Source: an uncultured Hyphomicrobiales bacterium (GTDB lineage: Bacteria; Pseudomonadota; Alphaproteobacteria; Rhizobiales; Beijerinckiaceae). Taken from it: a DNA stretch of 64,000 bases. Position numbers and translations under genes: made by a program. Of the stretch, positions 7,912 through 16,733 are shown one piece after another. Below the pieces are notes generated by a model. The model made no database searches. It saw only the letters and a program-made list of their open reading frames with translations, and had not been told where the DNA came from. Positions within the stretch are counted from its first letter, which is position 1; every line of letters begins with the position of its first letter. Where the stretch lies: assembly GCA_903931945.1 (NCBI GenBank), contig CAIZEI010000035.1, positions 1-64,000 of the forward strand, in the 5' to 3' direction.

Positions 7912-9849
7912 TCAACCGCGTGGTTGCATGACAGCGTCGATCAGCACAGGCTGGCCGGCCTTGACTGCAGCAACGCCTTTTTTCAATGCAGCGCCGAGGT
8001 CATTGGGATCGGTGATCGGTCCGATGCCAACTGCGCCATAGCTTTCCGCCAGTTTGGCGTAGTTGACATTGGGATCGGTCATCGTTGTTCCGATGACGGC
8101 GCTTTGCACATTGCGGTTATGCCTGTTGGCCATGCGCTGGATATGCATGACCTCCTGATGGTAGGCGCGATTGTTCTGGATGATCGCCAGCATGGGAATG
8201 CGGTGATGCGCCGCGGTCCACATGACGTGCGGGGCCATATTGAAATTACCGTCGCCAATGATCGATATCGGCAGACGCCCGCCCGCGTCCTTGTGCGCCA
8301 GCGACGCGCCAAGCGCTGCGACTGGCTCGTATCCGACCCCCGAGCCGCCGGATGAACCGATATACTGATAGTGCTTTTCCATTGGCCACAACCGGTGCTG
8401 CCAGTTGCCGGAATAATTGTTGGGCGTCGTGAAGGCCCAGTCCTCGTTCTTGACCGCCTCCCACAATTCGGCAAACAGCCTCGCGCCGCTGATGGGGGTG
8501 GAGTTCCACGTCAGGGCCGCGTCCGCGCGCGCGCGTGCTGCAAAACCCTTGTAGGTTTGCAGCATTTTTTGTCCGCGCGCATCGAACGCCGGTTTGCGAT
8601 CGCCGATCTCCTTCAGCACAGCCTCGATCAACCAGGGCATCGAGGCTTCCGGATCGGCGGTGATGGACAGGTCCGCCGGGCTGTAGCGCTGGAAATCCTG
8701 ATAATTGGCGCGCACCATCAGGTCATGCGTGCCGATATTGATGACCTTGGTCGTCTGCCGAATTTTCAGTCCGGTCTTGCGTTCGAGCTGATCGGTCATC
8801 TTGTTGAGCTGGCCGTAGATATCCTGCGGCTCCAACGAAAGCACGCAATCGGATTGCGCCAGCAGGGCGCCGCCGCGCGCAGACTGGCAAAGATAATGCG
8901 TGGTCGGCATGTTCATGCGGTTCTGCTGGTCGACCACGGGCGCCTGAAGCGCTTCGGCCAGACGCACCAGATCGTCCATGCCTTTTTGTGAACGCGCATA
9001 GCGGTCGGCAAAAATCACCGGATTTTCAGCGGCGACCAGCATCTTCGCCGCTTCGCGCAGCGCGTTGGGATCGGCCGCCGCCTGCGTGGGATGATTGAGT
9101 TTTGGAATGGAAAGTTTGGCGTTGGCCGCCTTCGAAAGCTCCATTTCCTGCAGTTTGCCGTCGGCGGTGATCAACACCGGCGCCTGCGGCTGCGAAGTCG
9201 CGAGTTGATAGGCGCGCACAGTGGATTCAGCAAACCCTTGCAACGACCAGGGGTAATCGTCCCATTTGGTGAAATCGCGCACCGTGGCCGCGCCGTCCTG
9301 CACCGTGTGCATCCATTCGACGCCGGGTCGGCGGTCTTCAATTGGGCCAGCGCTCGCTGTGAACAGAATGATCGGCACGCGGTCGCACCAGGCGTTGTAG
9401 ATCGCCATTGCTGCGTGTTGCGTGCCCACGGTTCCATGCACCATGGCCGCCATTGGCTTGCCGGCCACCTTGGCGTAGCCATGCGCCATGCCGACGGAGA
9501 CTTCCTCATGCATGCAGGTCAGCCATTCCGGCTGCTTGTTGGCGCCGTAATTGATGAAGCTTTCCTGCAAACCGCGAAAGGTCGAGCCCGGACAGGCCGC
9601 CATGTAGTCGATGTTCAAAGTCTTGCAGACATCGACCATGAAGTCGGAGCCGGATTTCTCCTCGGTCAGTTTTTCGGCCTCGCCGGGATGGTCATTTTCT
9701 GAAGCGAGTTGAGCGGCGCTCGGGGGCGCAGCTTTGGGGACGGCAGGCGCCGTCGCCTGCGCGCGCGCCTCTCCAGCCACGCCCGCGCCGCCCGCGACAG
9801 CCGCGCCCTTCAGAAATCCGCGCCGGTCCAAATTCGGCTTGCCTGACAT
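7912..9849 (-). CDS. Tat-exported thiamine-diphosphate-dependent enzyme 2 (COG0028-like)
   Basis: 645 residues, exactly the length of enzyme 1, from the ATG at 9849 with AGGGGGCGG just upstream; a longer reading from 9918 lacks such support. The Tat signal is LDRRGFLKG. The activating glutamate is E115 in MHEEVSVGMAHGYA, and the TPP-Mg site is GDG at 532-534 followed by IIQNNRAYHQEVMHIQ. Most of the chain is near identical to enzyme 1, including the block MVHGTVGTQH. Differences concentrate in the middle domain and around the Trp-rich region before GDG, which could alter the substrate range. It is the first gene of the four-gene run; no promoter was identified. Confidence 0.88.
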   Translation of the reverse strand: MSGKPNLDRRGFLKGAAVAGGAGVAGEARAQATAPAVPKAAPPSAAQLASENDHPGEAEKLTEEKSGSDFMVDVCKTLNIDYMAACPGSTFRGLQESFINYGANKQPEWLTCMHEEVSVGMAHGYAKVAGKPMAAMVHGTVGTQHAAMAIYNAWCDRVPIILFTASAGPIEDRRPGVEWMHTVQDGAATVRDFTKWDDYPWSLQGFAESTVRAYQLATSQPQAPVLITADGKLQEMELSKAANAKLSIPKLNHPTQAAADPNALREAAKMLVAAENPVIFADRYARSQKGMDDLVRLAEALQAPVVDQQNRMNMPTTHYLCQSARGGALLAQSDCVLSLEPQDIYGQLNKMTDQLERKTGLKIRQTTKVINIGTHDLMVRANYQDFQRYSPADLSITADPEASMPWLIEAVLKEIGDRKPAFDARGQKMLQTYKGFAARARADAALTWNSTPISGARLFAELWEAVKNEDWAFTTPNNYSGNWQHRLWPMEKHYQYIGSSGGSGVGYEPVAALGASLAHKDAGGRLPISIIGDGNFNMAPHVMWTAAHHRIPMLAIIQNNRAYHQEVMHIQRMANRHNRNVQSAVIGTTMTDPNVNYAKLAESYGAVGIGPITDPNDLGAALKKGVAAVKAGQPVLIDAVMQPRG

Positions 9850-10021
9850 TTCCGCCCCCTGATTGAATTTCGTTCCCTGGCGCGACTTTGAACTTTTGGC
9901 GAGGCCGGCGCAACCCAAATTCGCAGGACCGTAAACTGGCGCGGCTCAAGCTATTGCCACCGCCAGCGCGCTCGCGGTACTCTGCGCTGGCGCCGCCACA
10001 TTTTTGACATGCTGTGGCACG

Positions 10022-12955
10022 ATGCGAAGATTGACTATCGCAACTGGTTTTTGGCGGGCGCGGCCCGGAAATTTACGGGGTCCCGTGCGTCGGCTGCTGT
10101 GTACGCTTGTTTATGTTTTGATGGCCATGAGCGGCTTGAGAACCGCGGGGGCTGTTGAATCCTATCGAATCCCGCCCGACTCGCCAGCCATCGACCTGAC
10201 CAACGTGGTTTCCCGCAATTTCTCGCAGGGCGACAAATTGCAGGTGTCCACCGCGCCCGACGCAGGCGGCGTCGTCCGGCGCATCGAGGTGGACGCAGCC
10301 AAGCCGGGCAGCCAGCCAGCCTGGATTGTGTTTGCGCTTACCAACGATACCGATGACCAGATGGAGCGTTTGCTGGTGGCGCCGCATTACCGGCTTGTCG
10401 GATCGGGCGTCGTAACGCCGGATCTGGGCTCCGTCCGCGTCACCGCAATCACCGCCAGTCAGGGATTTCCGCCCGAATCCGAAGAAGGCGACGACGCCGA
10501 CATTTTTCGGCTGACGCTCGATCCTGGCACGACGGTCACCTATGTCGCTGAAATGGCGACGCCCAATCTCCCGCAACTCTATTTATGGGAGCCTGACGCC
10601 TACAAGGACAAGGAGGCGAGCCTCACCCTCTTCAAGGGCATTGTCATTGGCGTCGCGGGCCTGCTGGCCATGTTTCTGACTGTCATTTTTGTGGTCAAGG
10701 GCGCGGTCATTTTTCCCGCATCCGCCGCTCTCGCGTGGTCTGTGCTGATCTATGTCTGCATCGACTTCGGCTTCTGGCAGAAAATATTCGGCTCCACCGA
10801 CGGCGCCGACCGGGTCTGGCGCGCGGGGGCTGAAACCTTCCTGGCGGCGACGCTATCGGTCTTCCTGTTCGCCTATCTCAACCTTTCAAGCTGGCATGTG
10901 CGCGCGTCTTATCTGGTGGGGGGCTGGCTGCTGTTGCTCGCCTGCCTTCTGGCGCTTGCCTTCTACGATCCAGCCTCTGCAGCGGGCGTTGCGCGTATCT
11001 CGCTCGCAACGGTCGCTGTCGTCGGTTTCATCCTTGTGCTCTATATGGCGGTGCATGGCCATGACCGGGCGATCATGCTGATTCCGACATGGTTCCTGCT
11101 GTTGATGTGGGTTTGTGCGGCGGGCGCCACTGTCACCGGATTTTTTACCAATGATCTCGTGTCCCCGGCGCTGATCGGCGGCCTCGCCCTGATCGTGATG
11201 CTGATCGGCTTTACAATCATGCAGATCGCGTTTGCGGGAGGAGGGCTGGCGGCGGGCGTTATTACAGACGCCGAGCGAAAGGCTCTCGCGCTCACTGGCT
11301 CCGGCGATATTGTGTTCGACTGGGACGTCACGGCGGACCATCTGTATGTCAGCCCCGACGCCGAGCAACATCTCGGCCTCAAACGCGGATCGCTGGGCGG
11401 GCCCGCATCGAGCTGGTTCGACTTTCTTCATCCCTTCGACCGCGACCGCTATCAGGCCTGTCTCGATACGGTGCTGGAGCAACGCCGCGGTCGGATCAAT
11501 CTCGATCTGCGATTGAGGGGCTCGGACGGGCATTACCTCTGGTTTCGCCTCAAGGCGCGCCCCGTCGTCAATTCAGAAGGCGATGTCGCGCGCGTTATCG
11601 GCGCCATGGCGGATGTCACCGAATCCAAACACGCCGAGGAACGGCTATTGCAGGATTCAGTGCATGACAATCTGACCGGTTTGCCACACCGCGAACTTTT
11701 CTTCGATCGTCTGGACTCTGTCATACGACAGGCGGCAGGCGGCGGTCCAAAACCGGCGGTCCTCGCCATCGATCTCGACCGGTTCCGCGACATCAACATC
11801 GCAGCAGGCGTCGCAGCGGGCGATTCAATCCTTCTCACGGCCTCGCGCCGGCTGGGCCGCCAGATCAAGCCGCAGGATACGCTGGCCCGCATTTCCAGCG
11901 ACCAGTTCGGCATTATCGTCACATCGACGCAGGACGTCGCCGCCATCATGCAACTGGCCGACACGGTGCGGCGCGCGCTGGCGACGCCGGTCACATTCAA
12001 CGAGCATGAGATTGCCGTTACCGCGTCCGTTGGCATGGCGCTCTACGATTCGCAGAACCACCCCAAAGCCGCCGATATCTTCAAAGACGCCGAGGTTGCG
12101 CTGTCGCAGGCCAAACGCCTTGGCGGCAATCGCGTCGAAGTGTTCCGCGCGGGGATGCGGACACAACGCACAGATCGGCTGGCGCTTGAGGCCGATCTGC
12201 GAAAGGCCCTGTCGCGCGGCGAAATGAAAGTCTATTTCCAGCCAATCGTGCGGCTGGACGATCGCACCATTGCGGGGTTCGAGGCCCTGCTGCGCTGGGA
12301 CCATCCCAAACATGGACGCCTCGGCCCCGCTGATTTTATTCCGCTGGCAGAAGAGTCCGGCCTGATCGTCAACCTGGGGCTTATGGCGCTTGACCGCACA
12401 GCGCGCGAACTTGCAATCTGGCAACGCGCGCTCGACGTCGATCCGCCGATTTTCGCCAGCGTCAACATTTCCTCACGGCAGTTGCTGCGCCACGATCTGC
12501 TGAACGACGTTAAAACGGTTCTGACCAGATATAGTGTGAAACCCGGTTCGCTGAAGCTCGAACTCACCGAAAGTCTGGTGATGGAAAACCCCGAATACGC
12601 CGCCCAGATGCTGACACGCATTCGCGATCTTGGAGCCGGGCTTTCGCTCGATGATTTTGGCGCCGGTTATTCGTCCCTGGCCTATCTGCAGCGCTTCCCG
12701 TTTGACACGATCAAGATCGATCGCATGTTCGTGCATCCCACCGAAACCGGAGAGCGACCGACGCTGCTGCGTTCGATTGTATCTCTGGCGCATGATCTGG
12801 GTATGGAAGTGGTCGCCGAAGGGGCCGAGACGGAAAGCGACGTCATCGAGCTCTATCAGCTTGGTTGCGAGTTCGCGCAAGGATTTGCGTTCGGTCAGCC
12901 GATGTCGGCGCTCGACGCCCGCAAACTGCTCGGCGCCGATGTGAACGCCGCCTGA
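10022..12955 (+). CDS. membrane PAS / degenerate GGDEF / EAL cyclic-di-GMP protein
   Basis: About 977 residues; the start is uncertain (TTG at 10004 or ATG at 10022, neither with a clear ribosome site). Order: signal segment, a periplasmic beta-rich domain of about 150 residues, seven or eight membrane helices (about 205-405) in a 7TMR-DISM-like layout, a PAS domain (about 415-540), GGDEF domain, EAL domain. The GGDEF signature is replaced by SSDQF near residue 624, so cyclase activity is not expected. The EAL domain keeps EALLRW, the ELTES glutamate, [10 protein letters not shown] and VVAEGAE, as in active c-di-GMP phosphodiesterases. It is transcribed alone and its periplasmic ligand is unknown. 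Confidence 0.92.
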   Translation: MRRLTIATGFWRARPGNLRGPVRRLLCTLVYVLMAMSGLRTAGAVESYRIPPDSPAIDLTNVVSRNFSQGDKLQVSTAPDAGGVVRRIEVDAAKPGSQPAWIVFALTNDTDDQMERLLVAPHYRLVGSGVVTPDLGSVRVTAITASQGFPPESEEGDDADIFRLTLDPGTTVTYVAEMATPNLPQLYLWEPDAYKDKEASLTLFKGIVIGVAGLLAMFLTVIFVVKGAVIFPASAALAWSVLIYVCIDFGFWQKIFGSTDGADRVWRAGAETFLAATLSVFLFAYLNLSSWHVRASYLVGGWLLLLACLLALAFYDPASAAGVARISLATVAVVGFILVLYMAVHGHDRAIMLIPTWFLLLMWVCAAGATVTGFFTNDLVSPALIGGLALIVMLIGFTIMQIAFAGGGLAAGVITDAERKALALTGSGDIVFDWDVTADHLYVSPDAEQHLGLKRGSLGGPASSWFDFLHPFDRDRYQACLDTVLEQRRGRINLDLRLRGSDGHYLWFRLKARPVVNSEGDVARVIGAMADVTESKHAEERLLQDSVHDNLTGLPHRELFFDRLDSVIRQAAGGGPKPAVLAIDLDRFRDINIAAGVAAGDSILLTASRRLGRQIKPQDTLARISSDQFGIIVTSTQDVAAIMQLADTVRRALATPVTFNEHEIAVTASVGMALYDSQNHPKAADIFKDAEVALSQAKRLGGNRVEVFRAGMRTQRTDRLALEADLRKALSRGEMKVYFQPIVRLDDRTIAGFEALLRWDHPKHGRLGPADFIPLAEESGLIVNLGLMALDRTARELAIWQRALDVDPPIFASVNISSRQLLRHDLLNDVKTVLTRYSVKPGSLKLELTESLVMENPEYAAQMLTRIRDLGAGLSLDDFGAGYSSLAYLQRFPFDTIKIDRMFVHPTETGERPTLLRSIVSLAHDLGMEVVAEGAETESDVIELYQLGCEFAQGFAFGQPMSALDARKLLGADVNAA

Positions 12956-12980
12956 GCAATCAAAGCCACCGCAAAATGAA

Positions 12981-13007
12981 ACGCCCGCAGTCAGAATCTG
13001 CGGGCGT
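12981..13007. terminator. bidirectional hairpin terminator
   Basis: A 10-bp perfect stem (ACGCCCGCAG / CTGCGGGCGT) with a 7-base loop lies between the convergent EAL-protein and SoxD-like genes. Confidence 0.75.
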
Positions 13008-13031
13008 TCGCGTATGCGCCGACTGATACAG

Positions 13032-13595
13032 TTAAATCCGGTCGGGGAACTTGACGATGAAATTGTCGTGGTTCGGCATTTTCACCTGCGGCAGGGTCTT
13101 GGCGTCCATGACCGCATTCGCGTCAATGAGCTTGTTTTCCGCCAGAATATAGGCGACCAGATTGTAGGTGTCCTCATCGCTCAGCGTATGCGGCGTCGGC
13201 CAGGGCATGGCGCGGCGGATATAATCATACAGCGTCGTTGAATAGGCCCAGAAGTCCTTGATGGTCTTGTTGGCCTCGATGCCCTGCCCCTGCAATTTTT
13301 CGTCAGTGACCAGCGCCGCATTCTTGCCGCCCTTGCCGCCATCGCCATGGCACTGGTTGCAGCCCTTGTCGACGAACACCTTCGCGCCAACCGCCGCTGT
13401 GCCGGAGCCCGGCGGCAGGTTGGTTCCATCGGGCAGGATCGTGATGTCCCATGGTTTGACATCGGCTTCCGTTATGGGCTGCCCGAGACCTGGACGGGCG
13501 CCAAGCCCGTTCTTGCCATCGTCGGCGGCCAGCGCCATGGCGCCAGCGCCCGCCAGCAAGAGCGCAGCCAGAGAGATAACCTTAGGCATAGACAT
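13032..13595 (-). CDS. SoxD/SorB-like cytochrome c subunit of sulfite/sulfane dehydrogenase
   Basis: 187 residues with a Sec signal (LAALLLAGAGAMALA) and one haem site, CNQCH, near residue 85. A methionine in RRAMPWPTPH is a plausible axial ligand. Its start overlaps the end of the SoxC-like gene by 14 bases, with a GGGAGAG box before the ATG, which indicates translational coupling. The family role is to accept electrons from the molybdenum subunit in the periplasm. Classical SoxD (about 400 residues) has two haem domains; this protein has one and is nearer in size to a SorB-type subunit. Confidence 0.85.
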   Translation of the reverse strand: MSMPKVISLAALLLAGAGAMALAADDGKNGLGARPGLGQPITEADVKPWDITILPDGTNLPPGSGTAAVGAKVFVDKGCNQCHGDGGKGGKNAALVTDEKLQGQGIEANKTIKDFWAYSTTLYDYIRRAMPWPTPHTLSDEDTYNLVAYILAENKLIDANAVMDAKTLPQVKMPNHDNFIVKFPDRI

Positions 13596-14916
13596 GCGCG
13601 ATCTCTCCCTTGGCGTTGATGCCCCAGCTCGTGAGGCTGTTGTAGTGCTGGCTGTAGAAGCCCATCATATTGGTCGCAGGCTTCAGCGTTTGCCCACGCT
13701 CTTTCACAAAATCAGCGCGCAGCGGCTGGATATTGCCGCCATCGTCGATCGCGCGGCTGGTCAGCGTCGCTGGCGAGCCATCCCAGCGCCACGGAATATG
13801 GAACCGCGTGAACGCCTTGTGCATGGTCGGCCCCTGCACGGCGGCGTCCGCCCAGCTCTTGCCGCCGTCAGCCGAAACCATGACGCGCTCGATACGTCCG
13901 GTGCCGGAATAGGCGACGCCGGAAATTTCGTAATAACCCGGATCCTTCAATGACTGGCCGAAAGACGGGCTGGTGATGAAGGATTTCACCTCGTTGACGA
14001 AATAGAACTTGTAGGCCGTGTAATCCGGCAGGATCGGCGAATAGTTTCGCGCCTCGTAATAGCTCATCGCCGGCTGATCGGTGATCTTGATGCGCCGCAC
14101 GTATTTGGTATTCATGTTGCCTTCCCAGCCCGGCAGCAGCAGGCGCACGGGATAGCCCTGTTCAGCCATCAGACGCTCGCCGTTCTGATACAGCACGAGA
14201 ATCGCGTCATCCCAGGCCTTTTTCAGCGGCACCGACCGCGTGAGCAAGGGGGTGTCGGCGCCTTCGGGCAGCATCCATACCGCTTTCGGATCGACGCCGA
14301 CTTCGTCCAGCAGCGTCGACAGCAGCACGCCTGTCCACTCCGAGTTGGAAACAAGGCCGTGCAGATATTGCAGGTCCTTCTGAATGGGCTCGTTCGAGAA
14401 CATCAGCGAGGAATTGCCGCCGCATTCGACGAATGTCTGGCGCGTCACCATCGGATAACGCATCAGTTTGTCCATGGTGAAGACCATCGGCTGCTTCACC
14501 ATTCCGTGGATGACCAGCTTGTGCTGTTCCGGGTCGATATCGGGAATGCCATTGTGCAGAATCGTGAAATGCAGGTGGCTCGGGGTAATCGATCCGCTCA
14601 AACGATGATGCGGCGTACGCGCATGTTGCGTGCGCGGTTCACCCTTCGGATTGGACAGGATGCGAACCGTATCCTTTTCAAATTTGGAGCGCCTGCCTGT
14701 GGCCTCGACAGTCGTGCCCTGGTGCATGCTCCATTCGGCGTTTTGCAGGGGCTCGGCGGCCGCGCCCGTTGCTCCGGAGGCCGCGCTGACGCCTGCTGCG
14801 CCAGCCAGCATCAGACCGCGCCCGAGCAGCGCGCGCCGATGCAGCAGGCCGTTGCCCGCCACGAATTCATCCGGCGCGGACCAGCCCGCTCCGCCCCGCT
14901 TTCTGAGGATGCCCAT
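13582..14916 (-). CDS. soxC: SoxC-like sulfite/sulfane dehydrogenase molybdopterin subunit
   Basis: 444 residues, normal for SoxC. A Tat signal (LLHRRALLGRG followed by an Ala/Gly-rich stretch) is visible after a short leader. The sulfite-oxidase molybdopterin domain carries the Mo-ligating cysteine in VECGGNSS, a LLPGWEGNM block and the moco-dimerisation domain at the C-terminus (GVAYSGTGRIERVMVSADGG). The product is periplasmic and should oxidise sulfite or a protein-bound sulfane, passing electrons to the overlapping cytochrome. None of soxXYZAB is in the window, so it may work as a stand-alone sulfite dehydrogenase. GGGAGAG precedes the ATG. Confidence 0.88.
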   Translation of the reverse strand: MGILRKRGGAGWSAPDEFVAGNGLLHRRALLGRGLMLAGAAGVSAASGATGAAAEPLQNAEWSMHQGTTVEATGRRSKFEKDTVRILSNPKGEPRTQHARTPHHRLSGSITPSHLHFTILHNGIPDIDPEQHKLVIHGMVKQPMVFTMDKLMRYPMVTRQTFVECGGNSSLMFSNEPIQKDLQYLHGLVSNSEWTGVLLSTLLDEVGVDPKAVWMLPEGADTPLLTRSVPLKKAWDDAILVLYQNGERLMAEQGYPVRLLLPGWEGNMNTKYVRRIKITDQPAMSYYEARNYSPILPDYTAYKFYFVNEVKSFITSPSFGQSLKDPGYYEISGVAYSGTGRIERVMVSADGGKSWADAAVQGPTMHKAFTRFHIPWRWDGSPATLTSRAIDDGGNIQPLRADFVKERGQTLKPATNMMGFYSQHYNSLTSWGINAKGEIAHVYA

Positions 14917-15016
14917 GTTTCTCTCCCTTGCGCGCGAATGACATATTCATGCCGCGCATAGTTACGTGCAGATATTGCGATGCTTCGCGCAAAAAGTCCA
15001 GCCGCCGCGCGTGCCG

Positions 15017-15388
15017 CTATTTCACCCGCGACCAGACCGCGCTCTTGCAGATCAGCCCGGCAAGCACGCAGCCCGCCGTCGTCAATGTGTCGCCCGAGAC
15101 GCTCATATTGCCGGAATAGGTATTGCCGTCTTCCGGGTTGAAGGCGCGACCTGTCCAGGCGTCCGCGCCCGACGGCTTCATGTCGAAGAATATTTGCTGG
15201 CCGACGTGGGCGGGATTGTCCTTGTCGCGCAGCCATACGATATGACCGCACAGGGCTGCGCCGCAGGGCGCAATGGCGACACGCGAGCTACCGGTGTCGC
15301 GCAACCAGATTCCCCACGCGCCCTCCGCCGCCAGACAGGGACTGACAGCGGCGATGAGCGCAATCCCCCAAAAAAGCGATTTGGCCAA
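15017..15388 (-). CDS. secreted DUF2147-family protein
   Basis: 123 residues from a TTG start at 15388, chosen because CGGGAGG lies 6 bases upstream and a signal peptide (KSLFWGIALIAAVSPCLAA) begins there. A longer reading from 15472 would run into the MFS gene. The mature part shows the DUF2147 pattern: GIWLRDTGSSRV, then CGAALCGHIVWL, a GNTYSGNMSVSGD block and a C-terminal GCVLAGLICKSAVWSR. Family members are small exported beta-rich proteins of unknown function. It begins 15 bases after the MFS stop and is probably cotranscribed with it. Confidence 0.82.
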   Translation of the reverse strand: MAKSLFWGIALIAAVSPCLAAEGAWGIWLRDTGSSRVAIAPCGAALCGHIVWLRDKDNPAHVGQQIFFDMKPSGADAWTGRAFNPEDGNTYSGNMSVSGDTLTTAGCVLAGLICKSAVWSRVK

Positions 15389-15402
15389 GCGCGCCTCCCG
15401 TT

Positions 15403-16656
15403 TCAGGTAAACGCCTGACTGTTGGGTTGCGGCTTGAACCTGTATTCGCCAAGCGTGAACAGCGACGCGCACACCAGCGCCATGATGACCATGTAAATTG
15501 TCAAAATCGGGATGTAGGATTTGTAGGCGTCGTAGGTCCAGCCGCTAATCGCCGGGCCGAAGCCGGTGCCCAGATTGAACGCCGCGAAAATGACGCCGTA
15601 AATCTTGCCATAGCTGCGCTGGCCGAAATAGCGGCTCAACATGAAACCCATAATGTCGATTTCCGCGCCAATGCCGCAACCGCAAAGAACAGCGCCGGCG
15701 ATGGCCAGGCTGCCGGTCGCGCCGCTCGCAAGAATTCCCATGCCGATGATCGACAAGCCGAAGAAACACAGCGCGACAAACGGCCCCCAGAAGCGATCGA
15801 GGAACCAGCCCGACAACATGCGACCCAGAATGATCGCGATGCCGGCGGCCTGCACGGCCTTGATCGCCTCGGGTGGCGGCGTCTTGCGGTCGATCAGCAT
15901 CGGCACAACATGGGTGATGGTGCCGTTGATCGCCAGCACCGCGAATGTAAATGCGAGCAGCAGCACCCAGAACCGGTAATCGCGCACCGCCTGTGCGAGC
16001 GACATGCCCGGGAGGTGATCCGTATTGACACGGCCATTCTGCACGAGATCGGGTCTATCGCGCACAAACAGCAAATTGGGAATGAAGGCCATCACAAGAA
16101 TGGCGACAGCAAGACCCATATAGGCGCCGCGCCAGCCGTAATCGACCATCAGCGTGCTCGCCAGCCAGGGCACGAAGACAACGCCGGCGCCCACGCCAGC
16201 GCAGGCGATGCCCAGCGCCAATCCGCGCTCCCTGTCGAACCACTGTGTCACAGCCGTAGAATAGCCGACCGGCGTCTGCGCCGCGCTAAACAGGCCCGCC
16301 AGAGCGAACTGGGCGAAAATCAATGGCACAGAGGCCGTCATGCGCGAAAACATAAACACGGCGAAAGCGAACATCAGGATGCCGATCATCTGCACCTTGC
16401 GGACGCCAAAACGGTCAAGCCCCCAGCCCATGAACAGGACGGCGATGGCGGTGAAAACGCCGTTCGCCGAGAGTCCGCCGGCAAAATCGCCGCGCGAGAG
16501 CCCGAGTTCCTGCGTCACCGGCGTCACAAAAACGCCGAACGCGAAAATATTGATGGCGCCCGAACCCACCAGCAGCGAGCAGAACGAAGCGGCGACAATC
16601 CACCAGCGATTGCCGAATATCCCGCCGCGCGGCAGAACGATTGCATCCTGGGACAT
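15403..16656 (-). CDS. MFS transporter, oxalate/formate-antiporter-like
   Basis: 417 residues from the ATG at 16656, preceded by GGGGGAGGGG; the upstream ATG at 16692 lacks such a site. Twelve hydrophobic segments in two halves joined by a hydrophilic loop (VRDRPDLVQNGRVN) are visible. The cytosolic loop-2/3 motif of the superfamily reads GWGLDRFGVRKV. The overall pattern resembles the monocarboxylate/OFA branch, which moves small organic acids across the inner membrane. The substrate is not assignable. It is followed by the DUF2147 gene. Confidence 0.88.
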   Translation of the reverse strand: MSQDAIVLPRGGIFGNRWWIVAASFCSLLVGSGAINIFAFGVFVTPVTQELGLSRGDFAGGLSANGVFTAIAVLFMGWGLDRFGVRKVQMIGILMFAFAVFMFSRMTASVPLIFAQFALAGLFSAAQTPVGYSTAVTQWFDRERGLALGIACAGVGAGVVFVPWLASTLMVDYGWRGAYMGLAVAILVMAFIPNLLFVRDRPDLVQNGRVNTDHLPGMSLAQAVRDYRFWVLLLAFTFAVLAINGTITHVVPMLIDRKTPPPEAIKAVQAAGIAIILGRMLSGWFLDRFWGPFVALCFFGLSIIGMGILASGATGSLAIAGAVLCGCGIGAEIDIMGFMLSRYFGQRSYGKIYGVIFAAFNLGTGFGPAISGWTYDAYKSYIPILTIYMVIMALVCASLFTLGEYRFKPQPNSQAFT

Positions 16657-16733
16657 GGTCCCCTCCCCCAGATTTGTTTTTCGCGCCCCCACCCCGGCAA
16701 CGCTGAGCCAAAGTTAGCGCGCCGCAGTCCCCA

